From Halomonas sp. H10-9-1 (lineage in GTDB: Bacteria > Pseudomonadota > Gammaproteobacteria > Pseudomonadales > Halomonadaceae), in the NCBI RefSeq assembly GCF_040147005.1, contig NZ_JAMSHO010000001.1:1736001-1800000 (forward strand): 64,000 nucleotides of DNA, read 5' to 3'. Shown piece by piece: positions 13,600 to 23,468 of the stretch. The first letter of the stretch is position 1; each line of letters opens with the position of its first letter. A model generated the notes under the pieces. It was not told the DNA's origin. It did not search any database and saw only the letters and a program-made list of their open reading frames with translations. The translations under genes and the position numbers were made by a program.

Positions 13600-16038
13600 A
13601 TGGAGGATAGCCGAGGAGGGGATGTGGTCGAGCCGCTAACTACCGAACAGGTGTATCAGGCATGTCCGGAGGAGGCGTTCGCCTTCGAGGTCACCAGCGA
13701 ACTCGAGTCGCTGGACTTGCTGGCGGGGCACGAGCGGGCGCGGGAGGCGCTGGCCTTCGGCACGGCGATCCGCGGCGACGGCTTCAATCTGTTCGTGCTC
13801 GGCCAGCCTGGGCACGGCAAGCACTCCCTGGTGGAGCGCTACCTGACCGAACGCTCGAGCGACGAGGCCGCGCCGCCGGACTGGTGCTATCTCTACAACT
13901 TCGAGGATCCCTCGGTGCCGCTCTATCTGCAGCTGCCCCCGGGGCTGGGGCGCCAGTTGCGCGGCGATATCGAGGCGCTGGTGGAGGAGCTGCGCGGGGC
14001 CATCCCGGCGGTGTTCGAGAGCGACGAGTACCAGAATCGCCTGCAGGAGATGAAGCAGGCCATGGGCGAGCGCCAGCGCGATGCCATCGAGGCGGTGCGT
14101 CGCGAGGCCCGGGAGCAGGGTGTGCTGCTGCTCTCCACGCCGAATGGCTTCAGTTTCGCCCCCGCCGACGGCGACAGCGACAAGATAATGTCGCCCCAGG
14201 AGTACGAGACGCTGCCCCAGGAGGAGCGCGAGCGGATCGAGCACACGGTGGAGATCCTGCAGCGCAAGCTGACCCAGGCCATCCGCCGCATGCCCCGGCT
14301 GGCCAAGGAGCTGCGCGAGCAGGTCCAGCAGCTCAACGAGGAGGTGCTGCAGGGCGCCATCGGCGCGCCGCTGGCGGAACTGGAGGAGCGCTATGCGGCC
14401 GAGGAGGGCGTGGTCGCCCACCTGACGACGATCCGCGAGGCGATCCTGCAGCATGCCGAGGCCTTTACCGCCGACGAGCCCGAGATCCCGCCGGAGGCGA
14501 TCTTCAGTCGCTTCTACCTGAACCTGCTGGTCGACAATGCCGATACCCAGGGGGCGCCGGTGGTCTACCAGGACCTGCCGGGCCACCAGCACCTGGTGGG
14601 GCGCATCGAGCATCATGTGCACAACGGCACCCTGCTGACCGATTTCTCGCTGATCCGCGCCGGCGCCCTGCATCGCGCCAATGGTGGCTATCTGGTGCTG
14701 GATATCCGTGGCCTGCTGACCCAGCCCGGCGCCTGGGAGAGCCTCAAGCGGGTGCTGCATGCCCGCGAGATCCGCACCGAATCGCTGGAGCAGGCCTACG
14801 GGCTGATCAGCACCGTGAGCCTGGAGCCCCAGCCGATCCCACTGGACGTCAAGATCGTGCTGCTCGGCGAGCGGCTGTTCTACTACCTGCTCAGCGAGCA
14901 TGACCCGGAGTTCCTGGAGCTGTTCAAGGTGCAGGTGGACCTGGAGGACGAGCTTGAACGCAACGCGGAGAGCCTGGCGCTCTATGCGCGGATGATCGCG
15001 ACCCTGGCCCGGGAGGCGGCCCTGGCGCCGCTGGATCGCAGCGGGGTGGCGGCGGCCATCGAGCGCGCGAGCCGGCTGGCCGACGACCAGCGGCGGCTGA
15101 CCGCGCGGCATCGCGACCTGCATGACCTGCTGATGGAGGCCGATCACTGGGCCAGCGTGGCCGGCTGCAGCGTGATCCAGCGTGAGCATGTGGAGAAGGC
15201 GGTGGCCCAGCAGTTGTGGCGGGCCGGGCGCATCCGCGAGCGCAGCCACGAGCAGATCATCCGCGGCACTCATATGATCGCCACCGAGGGGCGCGTGGTG
15301 GGGCAGGTCAATGGCCTCTCGGTGATGGCGCTGGGCGATTTTGCCTTCGGCCAGCCCACCCGCATCACCGCCACGGCGCGGCCCGGCAGCGGCCAGGTGG
15401 TGGATATCGAGCGCGAGGCGCGCCTGGGCGGACGCATCCACTCCAAGGCGGTGATGATCCTGTCGCGCTACCTGGCCGGGCGCTATGCCCGGGAGGTGCC
15501 GTTGTCGCTGTCGGCGAGCCTCGCCTTCGAGCAGTCCTATGGCGGCATCGAGGGCGACAGCGCCTCGGTGGCGGAGGTGTGCGTGCTGGTTTCGGCCATC
15601 GCCCGGGTGGAGCTCGACCAGGCCTTCGCGGTCACCGGCTCGATCAACCAGCATGGCGAGGTGCAGGCGGTGGGTGGGGTCAACGAGAAGATCGAGGGCT
15701 TCTTCGATGTCTGCCGGGCGCGGGGCGAGCTGTGCGGCCAGGCGGTGATCCTGCCCGCCACCAACGTCGAGCACCTGATGCTCAAGCGCGAGGTGCGCGA
15801 GGCGCTGGAGGCGGGCGAGTTCCGCCTCTATGCGGCGCGCCACGTGGACGAGGCGCTCGCCCTGCTCACCGGCGAGACGCTGGGTGAGGCCGATGAGGAG
15901 GGCAACTTCCCGGCGGAGAGCCTCAACGGTCGCGTCCAGGCGCGCCTGGCGGCCTTCCGGGCGGTGGTGGAGGCGGCCTCGGACAAGCAGGACGCTGAGG
16001 CCACCCAGGGTGGTGAGGAGGGCGGCGATGACGACTGA
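13600..16038 (+). CDS. Lon-like ATP-dependent protease (AAA_32/LonH-YcbZ type)
   Basis: This 812-residue protein has a P-loop variant GQPGHGKHS (68-76), a long coiled-coil insert (about 130-270), a second AAA part (HRANGGYLVLDIRGLL with Walker B) and a C-terminal Lon protease domain with the catalytic Ser654 (EGDSASVAE) and Lys697 (GGVNEKIEG), 43 residues apart as in Lon. It resembles the AAA_32/YcbZ group rather than classical Lon, which is also present at 31903. Function is probably quality control or regulatory proteolysis. The stop overlaps the ATG of a Usp gene (16028). An internal GTG at 13624 could be the true start. Confidence 0.88.
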   Translation: MEDSRGGDVVEPLTTEQVYQACPEEAFAFEVTSELESLDLLAGHERAREALAFGTAIRGDGFNLFVLGQPGHGKHSLVERYLTERSSDEAAPPDWCYLYNFEDPSVPLYLQLPPGLGRQLRGDIEALVEELRGAIPAVFESDEYQNRLQEMKQAMGERQRDAIEAVRREAREQGVLLLSTPNGFSFAPADGDSDKIMSPQEYETLPQEERERIEHTVEILQRKLTQAIRRMPRLAKELREQVQQLNEEVLQGAIGAPLAELEERYAAEEGVVAHLTTIREAILQHAEAFTADEPEIPPEAIFSRFYLNLLVDNADTQGAPVVYQDLPGHQHLVGRIEHHVHNGTLLTDFSLIRAGALHRANGGYLVLDIRGLLTQPGAWESLKRVLHAREIRTESLEQAYGLISTVSLEPQPIPLDVKIVLLGERLFYYLLSEHDPEFLELFKVQVDLEDELERNAESLALYARMIATLAREAALAPLDRSGVAAAIERASRLADDQRRLTARHRDLHDLLMEADHWASVAGCSVIQREHVEKAVAQQLWRAGRIRERSHEQIIRGTHMIATEGRVVGQVNGLSVMALGDFAFGQPTRITATARPGSGQVVDIEREARLGGRIHSKAVMILSRYLAGRYAREVPLSLSASLAFEQSYGGIEGDSASVAEVCVLVSAIARVELDQAFAVTGSINQHGEVQAVGGVNEKIEGFFDVCRARGELCGQAVILPATNVEHLMLKREVREALEAGEFRLYAARHVDEALALLTGETLGEADEEGNFPAESLNGRVQARLAAFRAVVEAASDKQDAEATQGGEEGGDDD

Positions 16039-16807
16039 GCCGCAGGGCCCGTTGGAGCCGGCAGTGGACGCCGAGGTGCTGCGCGTGCTGGCGCTGCTGG
16101 ATGACTCCCGCCAGGGGCTGGCGGCGCTCGGGGCCGCGGTGGCCCTGGCGGAGCAGGCGCGTGCCGAGCTGGTGGCGCTGTTCGTCGAGGATCTGGACCT
16201 GCTGCACTGCGCGGCCTATCCGTTTTCGTGCGAAGTGGGGGCGAGCAGCGGTGTGGCGCGGCCGCTCAGCCTGGAGGTGATGGAGTCGAGCCTGACGCAT
16301 CAGGTGCGCCGGGTAGAGCGGGCGCTGCGGCAGGCTGCGGCAGGCAGGGAGCTGCGCCATCGCCTGCAGGTCAGCCGGGGCCAGGTGGTCAGCGCCGCCC
16401 TGGCCGAGGCGTTGCCCGGCGATGTGCTGGTATTGGGCAAGGCGGGGCTCTCGGCGCGCTGGGGCAGTCGCCTGGGCTCCACCAGCCGGCGGTTGCTCCT
16501 GGAGGCGCCCTGCACGGTGGTCATCTGGGACGAGCGCCATCCGCCGGAGCCGGGACCGCTGCGCTATTTTCGCGGCGAGGTGCCGGTGTTGCCCTGGGGC
16601 GAGACGCCGAAGGAGGCGGTGCGCCGCCATCCGCTGTTCCTGGGCCGCGAGGAGCTGGCGCCCATGGATGCCCCGGCCCTCGAGCGCTTCCTGGCCCGCG
16701 CCCGCCGCGGCGCCCTGGCCATCATCCGCAGCCGCCTGGTCACTCTGCTGGAACAGGACGCCGACCTGCTGGCGCGCATTCCGGTGCCCATCGTGGTGGT
16801 GCCGTGA
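16028..16807 (+). CDS. Universal stress protein family protein
   Basis: The 259-residue protein begins with a UspA-like domain: VLRVLALLDDSRQGLAALGAAVALAEQARAELVALFVEDLDLL, then the GDVLVLGKAGLSARWGSRLGSTSRRLLLEAPCTVVIW strand and nucleotide-binding G-x2-G-x9-G(S/T)-like run. The second half (about 170-259) is a degenerate copy without the Gly motif. Start at ATG 16028 overlaps the protease gene by 11 nt, so the two are co-translated, suggesting that the Usp protein works with the protease under stress. Confidence 0.8.
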   Translation: MTTEPQGPLEPAVDAEVLRVLALLDDSRQGLAALGAAVALAEQARAELVALFVEDLDLLHCAAYPFSCEVGASSGVARPLSLEVMESSLTHQVRRVERALRQAAAGRELRHRLQVSRGQVVSAALAEALPGDVLVLGKAGLSARWGSRLGSTSRRLLLEAPCTVVIWDERHPPEPGPLRYFRGEVPVLPWGETPKEAVRRHPLFLGREELAPMDAPALERFLARARRGALAIIRSRLVTLLEQDADLLARIPVPIVVVP

Positions 16808-16809
16808 GC

Positions 16810-17256
16810 TCACATCCCCCAACTGACCCGGAACGATAACCCGGTGGCCACGAAGGCCACCGAGAGCAGGGTGACCGCGGCGATATGCCAGCCCATCAGT
16901 GGCAGGGTGGCGGCGGAAAGCCGCGGAATGACCCGGAAGCGGGCGTGAGCGGCGACCAGGGCGGTGAGCAGCAGAAGCAGCAGCTTGATGCGGATCAGGT
17001 GGGCGATGGGGCCGGCGTCCATGTCGAACCATAGCGAAAGCGACGGCACCTTCTGCCAGGCCAGCCACAGCCCGGTGGCGATCTGCACCACCAGCGCCGG
17101 CATGCCGAGCCTCTCGTAGCCCTGCTCGAACCAGTGCAGCGAGGCGACGTCGCGGCCCCTCAGTACCCGCGGCAGGATGGTGAAGGCGAGCACCAGGTGG
17201 CCACCGGTCCAGATGGTGGCACCGAGCAGGTGCAGGAGCAGCAGGGTGGCGGTCAT
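16810..17256 (-). CDS. CopD-like integral membrane protein
   Basis: The 148-residue protein has four hydrophobic segments (about 3-27, 51-69, 87-106, 120-140) with conserved His residues (LLHLLGATIWTGGHLVLAFTILP). This matches the CopD/DUF2269-type domain found in copper-handling and haem-linked membrane proteins. It ends 2 bp from the convergent Usp gene. Substrate and partner are not evident here. Confidence 0.7.
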   Translation of the reverse strand: MTATLLLLHLLGATIWTGGHLVLAFTILPRVLRGRDVASLHWFEQGYERLGMPALVVQIATGLWLAWQKVPSLSLWFDMDAGPIAHLIRIKLLLLLLTALVAAHARFRVIPRLSAATLPLMGWHIAAVTLLSVAFVATGLSFRVSWGM

Positions 17257-17406
17257 GGCGCCCTCCGTGGCGAGAATGGTTTTCGCTTATTCTATCGGGA
17301 TGTCCTGGTCTGGCTATCTCTCCAAGGGGGTAGGGCCAGCAGCATGGTGTGCCTGTTGCGCATGATATGCTGGTGTACAGCGCCACCGGTTTTGCCAGGA
17401 GACGTC

Positions 17407-18966
17407 ATGCCTACCGCTGTCCCACGGAAGTTGCCCATCGGGATACAGACCTTCGCCGATATCATCGAAGGAGGTTACTACTACGTTGATAAGACGCCGC
17501 AAATCCACCGCCTGGTGGAGGAGGGGAAGTACTATTTCCTTTCTCGCCCACGTCGTTTCGGCAAGAGCCTGCTACTGGATACCCTGGCGTGTCTGTTCGA
17601 AGGGCGTGAAGCATTGTTCCGTGGCCTGTATATCCACGATAAGTGGGAGTGGCAGCGGCGACATCCAGTGATTCGCCTCAGCTTCGGTGACGGCGTACTA
17701 CGAACCCGAGAGGAACTTGACCTGCGCATCGGCGAGTTGCTGCGGGCCGAAGCCGAACGGCTGGGCGTCACCTTGCAGAACACCTCCATCGCCGGGCGAT
17801 TCAGAGAGTTGATCGAGGAGGTGCACGAATGGCATGGCGAGCGGGCAGTGGTGCTGATCGACGAGTATGATAAGCCGATCCTCGACAATCTGTTGGCGCC
17901 GGAGCGCGCCCGGGCGCTACGCGAGGGGCTGAAGAACCTCTATAGCGTGCTCAAGGATGCTGATCCCCACCTGGCATTCGTGCTGCTCACCGGGGTGTCC
18001 AAATTCAGCAAGGTAAGCCTCTTCTCGGGGCTCAATAATCTCAACGACATCACCCTGGATGCCCCCTACGCGACACTGTGCGGCTATACCGATGAGGATA
18101 TTGAGGGGGTATTCGCCGCGGAGCTACCCGGGCTCGACCGCGAGGCCATCCGCCAGTGGTACAACGGCTACCGTTGGGGGGGCCAGGAAGTGACACCGGT
18201 CTACAACCCCTTCGACGTGCTGTTGCTGTTCCAGAAGCGTCAGTTCGGGCCCTACTGGTTCGAGAGCGCCACTCCCACCTTTCTGGTCGAGCTGCTCAGG
18301 GAGCGCGGTGTCTTCACCCCGCGGCTTGAACAGTGGGAGGCCGAGGCGGCATTACTGGGGCGTTTCGATGTGGATGACATTGCCACCGAAGCGTTGCTGT
18401 TTCAGGCAGGCTACCTGACGGTGAAGGCGGTCGAGGAGCCGCTGCTGGGGTATCGGCTGTATACGCTGGGCTTTCCCAACCAGGAGGTCGAGACCAGCCT
18501 GAGCCAGGCGCTGCTGCCGGTGCTGGGCGTGGAGGAGTCGCCGCGTCACCGCAAGAGCCTGTTCACGCATCTGCGCGACCATGACCTGGCGGGTCTCGAA
18601 GCGCATCTCAAGGCGCTCTATGCCGGTCTGCCTCATGACTGGTATCGCAACAACTCCATCGCCAGGTACGAAGGGCACTATGCCAGCGTCTTCTACAGCC
18701 ACTTTGCTGCCCTGGGTGTTCAGGTCATGGTGGAGGATGCCAGCCATCATGGCCGTGTCGACATGGCCGTTGAGGCCTTCGGGCATTGCTATTTGTTCGA
18801 GTTCAAGGTGGTGGAGCAGCTGCCCGAGGGGCGAGCCCTGCAACAGCTCAAGGCTCGAGGCTACGCGGACAAGTACCGCGGGAGTGGGCAGCCCATCCAC
18901 CTCATCGGCGTTGAGTTCTCCCGCGAGGAGCGCCAGATTGTGGCTTTCGAGGTGGAGAGCTTGTAG
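17407..18966 (+). CDS. AAA-ATPase-like protein with C-terminal PD-(D/E)XK nuclease domain
   Basis: This 519-residue protein begins with the AAA-ATPase_like signature (LPIGIQTFADIIEGGYYYVDKTPQIHRLVEEGKYYFLSRPRRFGKSLLLDTL), where RRFGKS replaces a classic P-loop, followed by Walker B VVLIDEYDKPILDN. The C-terminal 150 residues carry the PDDEXK_9 pattern YEGHYASVFYSHFAALG, GRVDMAVEAFGHCYLFEFKV (Asp and E-x-K). The start ATG 17407 is where family members begin. Such genes are common, often multicopy accessory genes of unknown role, possibly in defence or DNA repair. Confidence 0.88.
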   Translation: MPTAVPRKLPIGIQTFADIIEGGYYYVDKTPQIHRLVEEGKYYFLSRPRRFGKSLLLDTLACLFEGREALFRGLYIHDKWEWQRRHPVIRLSFGDGVLRTREELDLRIGELLRAEAERLGVTLQNTSIAGRFRELIEEVHEWHGERAVVLIDEYDKPILDNLLAPERARALREGLKNLYSVLKDADPHLAFVLLTGVSKFSKVSLFSGLNNLNDITLDAPYATLCGYTDEDIEGVFAAELPGLDREAIRQWYNGYRWGGQEVTPVYNPFDVLLLFQKRQFGPYWFESATPTFLVELLRERGVFTPRLEQWEAEAALLGRFDVDDIATEALLFQAGYLTVKAVEEPLLGYRLYTLGFPNQEVETSLSQALLPVLGVEESPRHRKSLFTHLRDHDLAGLEAHLKALYAGLPHDWYRNNSIARYEGHYASVFYSHFAALGVQVMVEDASHHGRVDMAVEAFGHCYLFEFKVVEQLPEGRALQQLKARGYADKYRGSGQPIHLIGVEFSREERQIVAFEVESL

Positions 18967-19014
18967 CCGCCGCTATGGCACAATACTTCTTTTGTTGTTC
19001 GACAAGGATCGCCA

Positions 19015-19479
19015 ATGGCGTATGTGCTGGTGATGGGCGGACTCGCCCTCTCGGTAAGCTTCACCCTGGGCTGGGCACTATGGCGCCTGGGCCGTGCCGC
19101 CCTGGGCTGGCTTGGTGGCGGCCCCGCCACGGGCAAGTCGAAGGTCAAGCCACGCGCCCGCAAGCCCGCGGCCAGGAAGCCGGCCGCCAGCAAGGCGGCG
19201 ACCCCGCGCAAGACGACCGCCCGGCAGCCGGCCAAGGCGCCCCGCGAGCCCTGGGGCCTTACCCACTGGCTGGCGGCGCGCCACTCCCTGCTGCCCCTGG
19301 CGAGCCTGGCAGTGATGCTCTATGCCCTTGGGCGTATCGTGGTGTTCGGTCTCCAGCACCGTCCGGTGGAAGCCCCGGCATCATTCGCCCAGGTCGTCGA
19401 GGTGGTGGGCTGGACGGCGGCGGTACTGCTGGGCCTGGCGCTGGTATCCCTGCTGGCCCGCTGGCGTTGCCGCGCTTAA
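19015..19479 (+). CDS. Membrane protein with a basic Ala/Lys/Pro-rich linker (hypothetical)
   Basis: The 154-residue protein has a hydrophobic helix at the start (about 3-25), a strongly basic low-complexity stretch (about 42-80, repeated KPAARKPAASKAATPRK) and two further hydrophobic helices (about 93-113 and 127-147). The linker resembles histone H1-like or PhaF-like tails and could bind nucleic acid or polyanions. I do not recognise a family. Confidence 0.6.
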   Translation: MAYVLVMGGLALSVSFTLGWALWRLGRAALGWLGGGPATGKSKVKPRARKPAARKPAASKAATPRKTTARQPAKAPREPWGLTHWLAARHSLLPLASLAVMLYALGRIVVFGLQHRPVEAPASFAQVVEVVGWTAAVLLGLALVSLLARWRCRA

Positions 19480-19483
19480 CTCC

Positions 19484-19531
19484 CCCTTGGGGTCAGACCC
19501 CTCAATTCACTTAGGGGTCTGACCCCAAGGG
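19484..19531. repeat. Inverted pair of GGGGTC-type palindromes
   Basis: CCCTTGGGGTCAGACCCCT (19484-19502) and its exact reverse complement (19513-19531) are separated by 10 bp, so one 19-bp hairpin can form. It fills most of the gap before the terB-like gene. No T-run follows, so termination is doubtful. Confidence 0.8.
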
Positions 19532-19557
19532 CAATCCCAAGGGCAACGGAGGAATTC

Positions 19558-20028
19558 ATGCTAGCCAGTATTCAGCGTTTCTTTCAGGAGATGCTCGCGG
19601 AGGACGCTGGGGGTGGGCGTGAGGCGCCCAGCCTGGAGCTTGCCGCGGCGGCGCTGCTGTGTGAGGTGATGCGTGCCGACTACGAGGTGAGGCCGGAGGA
19701 GCTGGCGACCCTGCGCGGGCTGCTGCGCGACCATCTGGCGGTGAGCGCTGACGCCCTCGATGAGCTGATGACGCTGGCCCAGGAGGAGGTCGACAGCGCC
19801 GTGGACCACTACCAGTTCGTCTCCCTGGTCAAGCAGCACTACGCCTACGACCGGCGCTGCGAGCTGGTGCGAATGATGTGGAGCCTGGCGCTGGCCGATG
19901 GTGAGCAGCACCCCCTGGAGGAGCACCGCATCCGCCAGCTGGCCGACCTGCTGCACGTCAGCCATGGCGACTTCATTCGTGCCAAGCTGCAGGTTCAGGA
20001 GGCGAACGGCGCCGCGGGCGGCGAGTGA
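19558..20028 (+). CDS. TerB-family protein
   Basis: This 156-residue helical protein has the TerB pattern: LAAAALLCEVMRADYEVRPEELATLRGLLRDHL with acidic metal-binding positions, then RRCELVRMMWSLALADGEQHPLEEHRIRQLADLLHVSHGDF. TerB domains bind divalent metal and occur in tellurite-resistance and phage-response loci, but stand-alone copies like this one are widespread and of unknown role. GGAGG (19548-19552) precedes the ATG. Confidence 0.85.
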   Translation: MLASIQRFFQEMLAEDAGGGREAPSLELAAAALLCEVMRADYEVRPEELATLRGLLRDHLAVSADALDELMTLAQEEVDSAVDHYQFVSLVKQHYAYDRRCELVRMMWSLALADGEQHPLEEHRIRQLADLLHVSHGDFIRAKLQVQEANGAAGGE

Positions 20029-20350
20029 GGTGGCGTGACGGGGTGGCCCTTCCTGCCACTCCTCCCTGTTATGTTTTATTTAACACCATAGTAGGCCATG
20101 CTGGTATTGGAGTCGATGGACTGAGCTTTTTGTTATTCCCGGATTATCCATCTATAAACAGGTCGAAATACGGGAATAAAATATGCCTGAATGGGGTTCT
20201 TTGGCCTCCTTGCCTGCGGGTGCGGCGCTATGATGCGTCAGGTGTTCAGCTGCCGTGTCGCCGCTCGACCGGGAAGCGCTGGAGCGTCTATCGTTGAGAC
20301 AGGTCTCGCCACATGGTGAGGCCTGCGTCCTTTTCCAGGAGGTGTTGGTG
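20029..20350 (+). other. AT-rich intergenic region upstream of the oxidoreductase gene
   Basis: The 322-bp gap has no supported gene. Bases about 20065-20190 are clearly richer in A+T than the surroundings. TTATTCCCG (20133-20141) and CGGGAATAA (20171-20179) are a perfect 9-bp inverted repeat with a 29-bp spacer, a possible operator or hairpin. AGGAGG (20338-20343) is the ribosome site of the next gene. Confidence 0.5.
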
Positions 20351-21595
20351 ATGTCTCGTGAAATCGTGGTATTGGGTGCCGGCATGGTCGGCGTATCGGT
20401 GGCCTGGCATCTGGTGCGCCAGGGCCATTCGGTGACGCTGGTGGATCGCCGCGAACCCGGCCGCGAGACCTCGTTCGGCAATGCCGGCATCATCCAGCGC
20501 GAGGCGGTGCGCCCTTATGCCTTCCCGCGCGACCTCGGCACCCTGCTGCGGGTGCTGCCCAACCGCGAAGTGGATATTCGCTATCGCCCCGCGGGCATGG
20601 TCGGCGCGGCAAGCCCGCTGCTGCAGTACTGGATGAACTCCGGCAAGTCCCGCTACGCCAAGATCGTGCCGGCGTATGCCTCGCTGATCATGCGCTGCCT
20701 GGAGACCCATGCGCCCATGGTCGAGGCCGCCGGGGCCGATCATCTGGTGCGTCGCGATGGCTGGCTGGAGCTCTATCACACCCAGAAGGCCCTCGATGAG
20801 TGTGTTGCCGAGGCACGCGAGAACCACGAGCGCTTCGGGGTCGAGTTCGAGGTGCTGGATGCCGCGGGCCTGTATGCCAAGGAGCCGCACCTGAAGCCGG
20901 GGCTGGTGGGTGCCATCCATTGGACTCAGCCGTGGACGGTGGCGGACCCCGGTGCCCTGGTGCAGGCCTATGCCGAGAACTTCCAGCAGCAGGGCGGGCG
21001 CTTCCTGAAGGCCGAGGTCAAGGGTGTCGAGAAGGTCGGCAGCGGCTGGGAGGTGAGCACCGGGGGCGAGACGCTGAAGGCCGAGCAGTTGGTGGTGGCC
21101 ATGGGTCCCTGGAGCGACAAGCTGATCGCGCGCCTGGGTATCTCGGTGCCGCTGTTCGTCAAGCGCGGTTATCACATGCACTACGCCAGCGCCGACGAGA
21201 ATGCCCACCTCAACCACTGGATCATGGACGCCGAAACCGGCTTCTTGCTCGAGCCGATGCGTGCGGGCATTCGCCTGACCACCGGGGCAGAGCTGGCCGA
21301 CCTGGATGCGCCGCCGAAGTTCAAGCAGCTCAAGGCGGCGGAGCAGGCCGCCGGGAAGATCTATCCGTTGGGTGAGCGCCTCGACCCGGAGCCCTGGAAG
21401 GGTGCGCGCCCCTGCCTGCCGGACATGAAGCCGATCATCGGCCCGGCGCCCGGGCAGGAGGGGATGTGGCTGGCCTTCGGCCATGGTCACCAGGGCTTCA
21501 CCCTGGGGCCGGTGACCGGGCTGCTGCTGAGCCAGATGATGGCCGGGGAGACCCCCGAGGTGGATATGGCACCATTTAGCGCCACCCGGTTCTGA
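20351..21595 (+). CDS. FAD-dependent oxidoreductase (D-amino acid dehydrogenase-like)
   Basis: The 414-residue protein has the Rossmann motif VVLGAGMVGVSVAWHLVRQGHSVTLVD (5-31) and the DAO/DadA features RETSFGNAGII, VADPGALVQAY, and the C-terminal GPAPGQEGMWLAFGHGHQGFTLGPVTG FAD motif. It would oxidatively deaminate a D- or N-alkyl amino acid and pass electrons to the chain. The exact substrate cannot be read from sequence; no alanine racemase is nearby. Start 20351 follows a good AGGAGG. Confidence 0.88.
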   Translation: MSREIVVLGAGMVGVSVAWHLVRQGHSVTLVDRREPGRETSFGNAGIIQREAVRPYAFPRDLGTLLRVLPNREVDIRYRPAGMVGAASPLLQYWMNSGKSRYAKIVPAYASLIMRCLETHAPMVEAAGADHLVRRDGWLELYHTQKALDECVAEARENHERFGVEFEVLDAAGLYAKEPHLKPGLVGAIHWTQPWTVADPGALVQAYAENFQQQGGRFLKAEVKGVEKVGSGWEVSTGGETLKAEQLVVAMGPWSDKLIARLGISVPLFVKRGYHMHYASADENAHLNHWIMDAETGFLLEPMRAGIRLTTGAELADLDAPPKFKQLKAAEQAAGKIYPLGERLDPEPWKGARPCLPDMKPIIGPAPGQEGMWLAFGHGHQGFTLGPVTGLLLSQMMAGETPEVDMAPFSATRF

Positions 21596-21673
21596 GGCGC
21601 GTCCTGGCGGAGGGGCTGGCCGTAGAAGCGCCGCTACGCCAGGTCGAATCCCGGGCGATGAAGGCGGGGTATG

Positions 21674-22093
21674 CTATGCCTTGCGATGCTGCTTGACCTT
21701 GTGGGTACCCAGCTTGACCAGCATGGTGACGATGAACACCAGCCATCCGGCGGTGGCCACCACGTTGAAGAGCAGCATTTTCTGAACGCCGTTCAAGGGC
21801 GTGAAGATCAGCTCGAAGGTGATCCCGAACAGGAAGGCGAGGAATAGCGGCAGCGCCAGGATGTGCATCCACATCTCGGTGCGCCGCTTCCTGACGTGAT
21901 AGCGGCGCAGCAGGACCCGCGTCGGGCGGTGCACGAAGGTGACCAGCACGACGGTGCCGAGCAGCAGTAGGGCGGCCAGCATGGGCTCCAGGTTGCCCAG
22001 GTGGGCCGACAGGCTGATCGACCAGTAGACGACCAGCCACATCAGGCCGGCCAGGGTGGCGGCCAGATCGGCATAGTAGCGAACCTTGGGCAT
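21674..22093 (-). CDS. Four-TM membrane protein (hypothetical)
   Basis: The 139-residue protein shows four hydrophobic helices (about 9-30, 37-55, 77-96, 106-126) with a basic loop RPTRVLLRRYHVRKRRTE between the second and third. It ends in a Lys/His-rich tail. I do not recognise the family. It is convergent with the oxidoreductase and divergent from pyrC, 263 bp away. Confidence 0.65.
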   Translation of the reverse strand: MPKVRYYADLAATLAGLMWLVVYWSISLSAHLGNLEPMLAALLLLGTVVLVTFVHRPTRVLLRRYHVRKRRTEMWMHILALPLFLAFLFGITFELIFTPLNGVQKMLLFNVVATAGWLVFIVTMLVKLGTHKVKQHRKA

Positions 22094-22356
22094 CGTCTCC
22101 CCCTCATGAAAGCTGGCCGCGTGAAGAGTGGCGGAATGATACGGGATTTTCCTGCCCCCTGGCGAATTCGCGCTAACGCATGCAACGCAGCCCGCCGCCC
22201 AACCCAGGACCAGCGCTGGATCGGCGGCGCAGGGTGGCGCCGAGGTGGCGATCGGCGAGCTGGCGATCGGCTACTGGCAAGGCGCCAGGCGCTGCCCGGG
22301 GCGGTGCCTTCCGTTATACTGGCGCCCTGACGCAACCCGCCACCACAGGATCCGCC

Positions 22357-23397
22357 GTGACTACCCTGACCCTGACTCGCCCCGACGACTGGCATCTTCA
22401 CCTGCGCGACGACCAGGCGCTGGCCGCCGTGGTCGAGGCTTCCGCCCGCCAGATGGGCCGCGCCATCATCATGCCCAACCTGACGCCGCCGGTGACCACC
22501 ACCGAGCAGGCGCTGGCCTATCGTGAGCGGATCCTGGCGGCGCTGCCCGCGGGCAGCCGCTTCGAGCCGCTGATGACGCTCTATCTCACCGACAACACGC
22601 CCGCCGAGGAGATCGAGCGTGCCCACGCCAGTGGCCTGGTGCAGGCGGTGAAGCTCTATCCCGCCGGCGCGACCACCAACTCCGCCTCCGGGGTCACCGA
22701 TATCACCCTGTGTGATGCGGCGATTGGCGCGATGGCGCGCCTGGGTGTCCCGCTGTTGATGCATGGCGAGGTGACCGACGCCGAGATCGATATCTTCGAT
22801 CGCGAGGCGGTGTTTATCGACAAGGTGCTGAAGCCGCTGCTGGAGCGCCATCCGAGCCTCAAGGTGGTGTTCGAGCATATCACCACCGCGGATGCCGCCG
22901 AGTTCGTGGCCGCGGCGCCGGCCAATGTGGGGGCCACCATCACCGCCCACCACCTGCTGTTCAACCGCAACCATATGCTGGTCGGCGGCATCCGCCCGCA
23001 CTACTACTGCCTGCCGATCCTCAAGCGCGAGCGGCATCGCCAGGCGTTGCTGGCGGCGGCCACCTCGGGCAGCCCGAAGTTCTTCCTGGGTACCGACAGT
23101 GCGCCCCATGCCCAGGGCGACAAGGAGAACGCCTGCGGCTGCGCCGGCGCCTATACCGCACCGGCGGCGATCGAATACTACGCCACGGCCTTCGAGCAGG
23201 CGGGTGCCATCGAGCGTCTCGAGGGCTTCGCCAGCCATCATGGCCCGGACTTCTACGGCCTGCCGCGCAACGCCGATACCATCACCCTGGTGCGCGAGCC
23301 CTGGCGGCTGCCCGAGTCGCTGCCCTACGCCGATGGCGCCCGCATCGTGCCGCTGATGGCCGGTGAGACGCTGGAGTGGAGGCGGGTCGACGAATAA
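22357..23397 (+). CDS. pyrC: Dihydroorotase, class II
   Basis: The 346-residue protein matches E. coli PyrC (348). The metal ligands H13 and H15 are in DDWHLHLRD, the carbamylated lysine K99 is in [13 protein letters not shown], and [23 protein letters not shown] and [13 protein letters not shown] follow. It makes dihydroorotate from carbamoyl aspartate in pyrimidine synthesis. The GTG start at 22357 ([12 protein letters not shown]) is chosen by homology. ACAGGA lies 8 nt upstream. Confidence 0.95.
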   Translation: MTTLTLTRPDDWHLHLRDDQALAAVVEASARQMGRAIIMPNLTPPVTTTEQALAYRERILAALPAGSRFEPLMTLYLTDNTPAEEIERAHASGLVQAVKLYPAGATTNSASGVTDITLCDAAIGAMARLGVPLLMHGEVTDAEIDIFDREAVFIDKVLKPLLERHPSLKVVFEHITTADAAEFVAAAPANVGATITAHHLLFNRNHMLVGGIRPHYYCLPILKRERHRQALLAAATSGSPKFFLGTDSAPHAQGDKENACGCAGAYTAPAAIEYYATAFEQAGAIERLEGFASHHGPDFYGLPRNADTITLVREPWRLPESLPYADGARIVPLMAGETLEWRRVDE

Positions 23398-23468
23398 CCG
23401 CCTACTAAGCCTTCACCGGGATGGTGTGGTCGCCGCCTGGCTGTCGGCTTTCGTCATAGCAGTGCATC

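Noticed and set aside
13636..15843. A 735-codon open frame antisense to the Lon-like gene
   Set aside because: Same cause as above; the plus strand has all catalytic motifs.
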